A DNA stretch of 64,000 bases. Source: Fallopia convolvulus. Its lineage: Eukaryota; Streptophyta; Magnoliopsida; Caryophyllales; Polygonaceae. The stretch is from the NCBI GenBank assembly GCA_964016875.1, contig OZ024727.1, positions 7,650,893-7,714,892 of the forward strand. The letters are read 5' to 3'. A program made the position numbers and the translations under genes. The notes under the pieces are model-generated. The model saw only the letters and a list, made by a program, of their open reading frames with translations, was not told the DNA's origin and did no database searches. This document shows, piece after piece, positions 58,680 through 64,000 of this stretch (position 1 is the first letter of the stretch; each line of letters begins with the position of its first letter).

Positions 58680-59153
58680 AAACCAAATTACATAAAACTA
58701 CCCGCAAATATTAGAGATTTACAAATTATTAGAGCTCTTAAAATTTAACCCGACCAGAAATTTTAGGGCTAAAAACCGACTTAAAACTTATTGGGTAAAA
58801 AAAGACTCGAACTCGATTGACCCGAACATAATAGGATTAAAACTCAAAATTCATTGCGTTGACCTGATTTATTATTATTCTAAAATATATAAAATTTATT
58901 GTGAAAATTGTAATATATTTTAATGATAAGATGTATTAAAATAATATTTTATTATTAAGTATTATTATTTATTTAAACTATTATTTTAATAGTCACAATT
59001 AATTTAGAACTCATTGTATATTTTTGTTTTGAAAAGAAAATTAGATTTGATTTTCTATCGACTTATTTTTTGCACTTTTAGTTATACTTGAATAATTTTT
59101 AATAGTCAATAAATACACAATAATAGAAAAGATGTAGTATAATCCTATTTGTA
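58680..59153. other. AT-rich stretch, no gene seen
   Basis: Very AT-rich DNA upstream of the C2 gene leader, without recognisable coding sequence or repeat ends. Confidence 0.45.
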
Positions 59154-59959
59154 AAATGGGTTTTGCTATTCATCGCCCCGGGGCGACATATAAGATCCTT
59201 AAAATAGTAATATATCAAGGGTTTTGCTATGAATAAGATCCTTAAAATAGAAAGTAATCTACAATTTTTATTATAAATTACAGGATATTTTAAAAATCTT
59301 TAGCATATCTTCTACTTAACAACTAATCTGTTAAAAAACTACAGTAATAACTACTTAAATCAATTTGTTATTCTGTAAAAATTGTCGACTTTTTTTTACA
59401 TTTCCTCATCTTAGTTCCCATAACACAAGTTCTATATTGTTATTTTTAAGATCCAAAAACAAAAACAATGACTACATCTATAACACATTTGTATTAAATT
59501 TTTGCTTTGATCCAACACTAGAATAATTTCCGTACTACTATTATCATTATTAAGCTCGATCAATTCATTGGCTTCTGTTAAGTGTTAATTGTACAAAACT
59601 TTTTCCGATTCATTTAATAAATTTAAATTAAATAATTTATGCCAAAAATGGACTATGAATGAAGGCAATGACACACTGTGCATCCTTTGAATTGATCAAA
59701 AATTCGAACAAAGAGATATGTACACTATGTTGACGTCATTCAATAAAATACTTTCCTAAATAATTGAAAAATAATTTATTTATTAGTTGATTTATTTTAA
59801 GAAAAAATTATTTAAGGAGTGAGAGATATGATTAGATTTGGTGATTTAGGATTTGACAAAAATAAAAATAAAAATTAATTTATTATAAAAGGTATTGATA
59901 TATTACTATTTTAAGGATCTTATATGTCGCCCCGGGGCGATGAATAGCAAAACCCATTT
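59154..59959. mobile_element. MITE, 806 bp, 65-bp near-perfect TIRs
   Basis: Terminal inverted repeats 59154-59218 and 59895-59959 begin AAATGGGTTTTGCTATTC and are essentially identical; each contains the self-complementary cgccccggggcg. A partial third copy of the TIR follows the left one (59219-59262). The interior is AT-rich and non-coding. A target duplication is not clear, so the superfamily is left open. Confidence 0.75.
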
Positions 59960-60219
59960 ATAATATCTAAATATGTTAACTTTTGAAAAAAAATTTATAA
60001 ACAACATTGATAGTTGTATTCTGTAATTGATCTTCACAATCACATAACCTTTGCTTTGTAGTAACTCTAAATATTGCACCGTATAGCTTACCATGAGTGA
60101 ATACTGAAGGTATAGATCTACTTGAAAAACAATTGTCCTTGACTTTTATTAATGATCGTAGACTCGTAGGAAAGCAAATTATCAAAGGAAACTGTCTCCT
60201 CTAAAACCAAGACGGATAT

Positions 60220-61588
60220 TGATACGCTATAATTATGCTAGCAGAATATATGGATATTAGGATAATTATGTTTTCCTTTTATTTAGAGATTTCATTTTAT
60301 TTTTATTAAGAGTATCTTTTTATTTCAGCAATTAGGGTTTAGCTAGATATTAGAGTATTATAAATACTCCTTTAGGTTGTTATCGAAAAAATCAAGAAAT
60401 CAATGAATTAATCAATTATCCTTTTCCCTAAATTTATCTTCCGTTCTTCAACCCCGTGGCAACCAACCACGTTTATCAAGTCAATCCCACATCGGGTGCG
60501 TCTCAAACCCTTGACCAACAAGGTTCCGATACGAATCCACACCGGATCCGTATCAACTGGTGCTTTCATTTTGAACACTATGTCTAACCCTAATGGAGGA
60601 GTTTCCGATCCGGTTTCAATCACGGAGATCCGTAATATGCTCTTGCAATTGAAGGATGACATGAAAAACACCCGCAGAGATCTTGAAGTTCATCGATGAC
60701 GGACATATCTACTTTTTTTCCATCATGGGCATTCATTTCGAAGATGCGACCGCATCGCAGCGAAACCCCACGGTCAACGACCCCGCGCCCGCAGAAACAG
60801 ATCTCGCGCCCGAGACAACAGATCTCGCACCCGCGGCAACAGAAGCCGCGCCCGCGACGACCGATCCCGCGCCCGCGGCGACCGATCCCGCGTCCGCGGC
60901 CACCACTCATGTCCTCGGTACCGATTTGGCGGAGGTCGTTACCGACCCGGTCCCGTGTTTTGCGTCTGCTGCCTACCCGCGCCTACTGCCGCCGCATTCT
61001 CCAAAAGTTTTGGGTTCGGGAACTTCTTTTCCGGAGTCTGATTCACCAAAGGGAGACTGGATTCAACTCGGTAGCGAAGAACGGTCGTTGATTATTAGTG
61101 CCCATGGGGGGTCACAACAATTTGAGTTTCAGATGCTGACTCAAGTTGTGCTACATGCTCAATGGGACCCTGGCGGATTAAACTCCAAGATTCGTTTCAT
61201 GAGTCTCCTTCTGAGTTCCGACTTGAGGACAAGTCGATTCTCAACGGGGGAGAATTGATACGCTATAATTATGCTAGCAGAATATATGGTATTAAGATAA
61301 TTATGCTTTCCTTTTATTTAGAGATTTTATTTTTATTAAGAGTATCTTTTTATTTCAGCAATTAGGGTTTAGCTAGATATATATTAGAGTATTATAAATA
61401 CTCCTTTGGGTTGTTATCGAAAGAATCAAGAAATCAATGAATTAATCAATTATCCTTTTCCGTAAATTTATCTTCCGTTCTTCAACCTCGTGGCAACCAA
61501 TCACGTTTATCGAGTCAATCCCACATCGGGTGCGTTCAAACCCTTGACCAACAAGGTTCCGATACGAATCCACACCAGATCCGTATTA
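60220..61588 (+). mobile_element. Complete small LTR retrotransposon (TRIM-like), 1369 bp
   Basis: LTRs 60220-60555 (336 bp) and 61256-61588 are closely similar, start TGATACGC and end TCA (mutated to TTA at the right). gatat duplicates flank it (60215-60219; 61589-61593). The PBS region reads tggtgctttcat after the left LTR; a polypurine tract (cgggggagaat) precedes the right LTR. The 700-bp interior has a short gag-start-like frame (MSNPNGGVSDPVS), an Ala/Pro/Thr repeat (PAATDPAPAATDP) and a LEDKSILNGGE-type end as in larger Ty3 elements. No enzyme domains, so non-autonomous. Confidence 0.85.
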
Positions 61589-61599
61589 GATATTGAGTA

Positions 61600-62167
61600 T
61601 CTATCAAAATAACAATTAAACATATAGTTGTTGGAATATTCTTAAGCCCTCGTTCAAGAACCTTGGCCCCATAATCAAAGCCCTTCCACATGTAAGACGA
61701 TCTCGGTTGCCGTTGAAACATGTCGATATCAGCCTGATGGTTATAGTACCTTCCCCTTATAACCCGGCTCCAGAGAGAGAGCGGTTCTTGCAATGACCGC
61801 CAAGCCTCTTCCCATCAAAATACCCGACGAGACAAATCCCCCAAGCCTCTTCGACACTCAAGCGATCCTCCTTTTTGATTCGGATGATGCCGTCGGCCGA
61901 TGGCTCCACGTATTCGAGCCTCGCTCCCACCATTTGTCGCCCGTCTTCGTATTTCTTCATCCGTGATTTCTTCTCCTTTTTCCTCTTCTTCTTCTGGGCT
62001 TGGCTCTCCTTCTTGCCTTGATTGTAGCGTTTGGAGTTGGTGGCGGGTTGTGTTTTATTTTCGGGTTTGTAACCATAAGGGCCGATGTAAAGATTCGCCA
62101 TGTTTAGGGATTCTTCGTAGGAACCAAAGGAGAATGTGTCTTCATCTTCAAGCTTTTCTTTGAACAT
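61600..62167 (-). pseudogene. LINE remnant with internal deletion
   Basis: Minus-strand frame 62167-61757 starts MFKEKLEDEDTFSFGSYEES and ends EEAWGICLVGYFDGKRLGG, like the N-terminal DUF4283-type region of LINE ORF1. It runs out of frame into SLWSRVIRGRYYNHQADIDM and MWKGFDYGAKVLERGLKN (about 61790-61640), the zinc-finger/RT-tail region of LINE ORF2. Everything between is missing. The TRIM-like element is inserted on its 3' side. Confidence 0.55.
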
Positions 62168-62423
62168 CTTTGCAGGAAATGGAGAAAGTGGGAAATTAGG
62201 AAAAGAGGGGTTTTTTTATAGGTCTTTGTGAGAGTGGCTATGGGTTATTTTAGGGCGTAGAAGCGGAAAAAGAAACTAGAACAAGGAAGGAATTAGGGTT
62301 TAAAGAATTCGAAATTCAAATTTAAAAAAGAGCATAACACTCCAGTCTCCAGGGTGAAACGTGAAAACTAAGTGTACAAGTGTAAATTTTAAACATTTGA
62401 CCCTAAAAAAAATTACTCCCTAC

Positions 62424-62598
62424 CATTGTTCTAAAAATCCCTTCTAGGCTCCGCCTAGGGGCTAGAAGGTCTTTGCCCGCCTAGCTGTCCAGAGTGCCTA
62501 GGCACCCGTCTAGGACCGCCTAGGCCACCATTTAGGCCGTCTAGACGCTAGGCGGTCCCTCTCCATCCAGCGTCCGCCTAGCGTTTTTTAGAACATTG
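62424..62598. mobile_element. hAT-type MITE, 175 bp
   Basis: TIRs CATTGTTCTAAAAA and TTTTTTAGAACATTG, with the 8-bp duplication ctccctac at 62416-62423 and 62599-62606. The interior is a chain of cctagg/cgcctag palindromes able to fold as a long cruciform. TSD length fits hAT. Confidence 0.85.
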
Positions 62599-62606
62599 CT
62601 CCCTAC

Positions 62607-63442
62607 ATTTTACAATAGGGCCATTTTAGTCCAAAATCTCATTTTCACAATATAAGTTTATAATACAATTACTTAATGTTAACTATTTTCAAAAATAACA
62701 TTTTAATTTATTTCTAGTTTTAATTAAGCTCACAAATCACGATCAATGAAAAATGGAGGAAGGTATGAAATAAACAATCATTGAAAAAAATATTATTAAT
62801 TAATTAAAAGAGTATTGAAAATATAAATTAAAATCTCATATACTATTTCAAGCTTATTTTAAAACTTGTGCAAAATGAGAAAATATCTTTTGCCAAATAA
62901 ATAGTATTAATTATTCACTTTATTTGTAGTCAATAAAAGAAGATTTTTTTTTTAAAAAAAGTGTCAATAAGTACAAATTTCAATGATAATAAATTTATCA
63001 ATAACTAATTTCAAACAACTTCAAAGTGACATATTTTTCTACAAAACTTAAAAGCTCAAAACGACAATCATTTTCAAATCTTTTCCGAATAAAGGTAGTA
63101 TATGTAATACATTAGGCTAACATTTTATTTATTGACTCCAACTATTGATTATGGTTGGAGTCAAATACAATATTTATACTATGTTAAACTAAATTATTAT
63201 TTTATAATTTATAAATCAATATATGGGGTTTTTGGCCAAAAACCACATTTTAAATATGGTTTTTTTTAAGAAACCAAATTTTAAATTTTTTAAAGTAAAA
63301 ACACCTTTTATAATACAAACACCTAAATTTGACCACCTTAAGTTATTTTTAGGTTAAATTTTAGCCTAACTGAACCAAAATATCCTTATACAAAATAATT
63401 ATATTATTTTTAAAAATGTAAGGTGTTTTAGTAAAAAAAATC
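62607..63442. other. AT-rich stretch, no gene seen
   Basis: AT-rich DNA with no recognisable coding sequence or repeat boundaries. Confidence 0.45.
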
Positions 63443-63787
63443 ATAATTTAATAGATGTTTTTTTTAAAAGATACAAAAATTTGTTTAGTTGAATATTTTT
63501 ATTCACATAAAATTTTATTCATTCTTAACTAATTAAAAAAATTAATTATTTTATGTAGTAATTAAAATACAACAATAGAAAATAAATTTGTAAATACTTT
63601 ATATTCTTGCACTTAAATAAGGATTGTCGAATTTTTTTATTAGATTTGGTTGCTTATGTAGTAAAAATATAATAATAGAAGGAATTATTTTTAATTTGTT
63701 AAGTGTGAAATAAAATTTTATGTAAATAAAAATATTTCACTTAACAACTTTTTATATCTTTTAAAAAGAGACATCTAATAAAAAATA
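63443..63787. mobile_element. MITE-like inverted-repeat element, about 345 bp
   Basis: About 80-bp imperfect inverted repeats: the left arm begins near aatagatgttttttttaaaa and the right arm ends near ttttaaaaagagacatctaat. The AT-rich interior is non-coding. The ends are too degraded to define a target duplication. Confidence 0.55.
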
Positions 63788-64000
63788 ATTCCTTCTCTAC
63801 GCTCGTTCATATATATGCATGTTGCTGCAATTCGAAGAACAATCTCAGATGGAAGCAGGTGCGCTGGCCCAATGCCAACCTACATCTGCTAACAAATAAT
63901 CAGCTACACAAATTCAGCCCAATTCACATGATGCGACCCAACAACAACATCACAAAGTCAGATATGAAGCAGCCATAAATTAGCCCAAAACCGGATAGCT
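63788..64000. other. Right edge, no gene seen
   Basis: Short sequence at the window edge; no recognisable feature. Confidence 0.4.

Noticed and set aside
59906..60185. Small minus-strand genes near 60 kb
   Set aside because: They overlap the MITE end and the LINE flank and have no recognisable domain.

Overview
This is nuclear DNA from a flowering plant, most likely a eudicot. The genes are intron-rich with AT-rich introns, the retroelements carry plant-type signatures (tRNA-Asp primer site, Athila-type protease, plant mobile domain, FAR1-type MULE transposase N-terminus), and there are no operons or bacterial signals. I cannot name the species.

Three host genes are supported exon by exon. 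(1) 3171-23086 (+): a 42-exon gene for a 1379-residue protein made of two 3-hydroxyisobutyrate-dehydrogenase-like modules, a DUF1537/four-carbon acid sugar kinase and a class II ketose-bisphosphate aldolase. It corresponds to the Arabidopsis protein annotated as 'ketose-bisphosphate aldolase class-II family' (AT1G18270). (2) 50246-56305 (+): a 6-exon gene for a 691-residue SEL1L/HRD3A (EBS5) homologue, the lumenal receptor scaffold of the ER-associated degradation ligase (AT1G18260 type). Its promoter carries an exact ER-stress element and a UPRE core. (3) 57220-58309 (-): a 3-exon gene for a 163-residue C2-domain CAR-family protein, convergent with gene 2.

Genes 1 and 2 have neighbouring locus numbers in Arabidopsis, so the pair looks like conserved microsynteny. 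Here they are pushed apart by about 27 kb of nested transposons (23.6-50.1 kb). From left to right this island holds: a MULE exon fragment fused to a copia gag remnant; a 2.36-kb solo LTR splitting that gag (TSD ataag); the copia zinc knuckles and 3' LTR; a decayed MULE-like block with a plant mobile domain pseudogene (+) facing a FAR1-type pseudogene (-); a 536-bp MULE-type MITE (9-bp TSD); minisatellites; a Tat-type protease fragment; an Athila-like element (+) whose 5' LTR is interrupted by a 1.54-kb solo LTR (TSD tgtgt) and whose interior is interrupted by a second, inverted Athila-like element (-); and a 0.54-kb poly(A)-tailed retroposon. A roughly 165-bp direct repeat brackets the whole Athila block.

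Left of gene 1 are a SINE and TE remnants. Four copies of one TTG-tailed SINE occur in the window, three of them in introns of gene 1. Right of gene 3 lie an 806-bp MITE with 65-bp near-perfect TIRs, a complete 1.37-kb non-autonomous LTR element (TSD gatat) inserted in a LINE remnant, a 175-bp hAT-type MITE (8-bp TSD), and a further MITE.

The most interesting observations are: the dehydrogenase-dehydrogenase-kinase-aldolase fusion, which looks like a bacterial acid-sugar pathway in one chain; its internal 11-exon duplication with ten consecutive identical exon lengths; the ERSE-UPRE promoter of the HRD3A homologue; and a dispersed dyad motif (core GGTCGTTAACGACC and variants) in the Athila-like elements that element structure does not explain.
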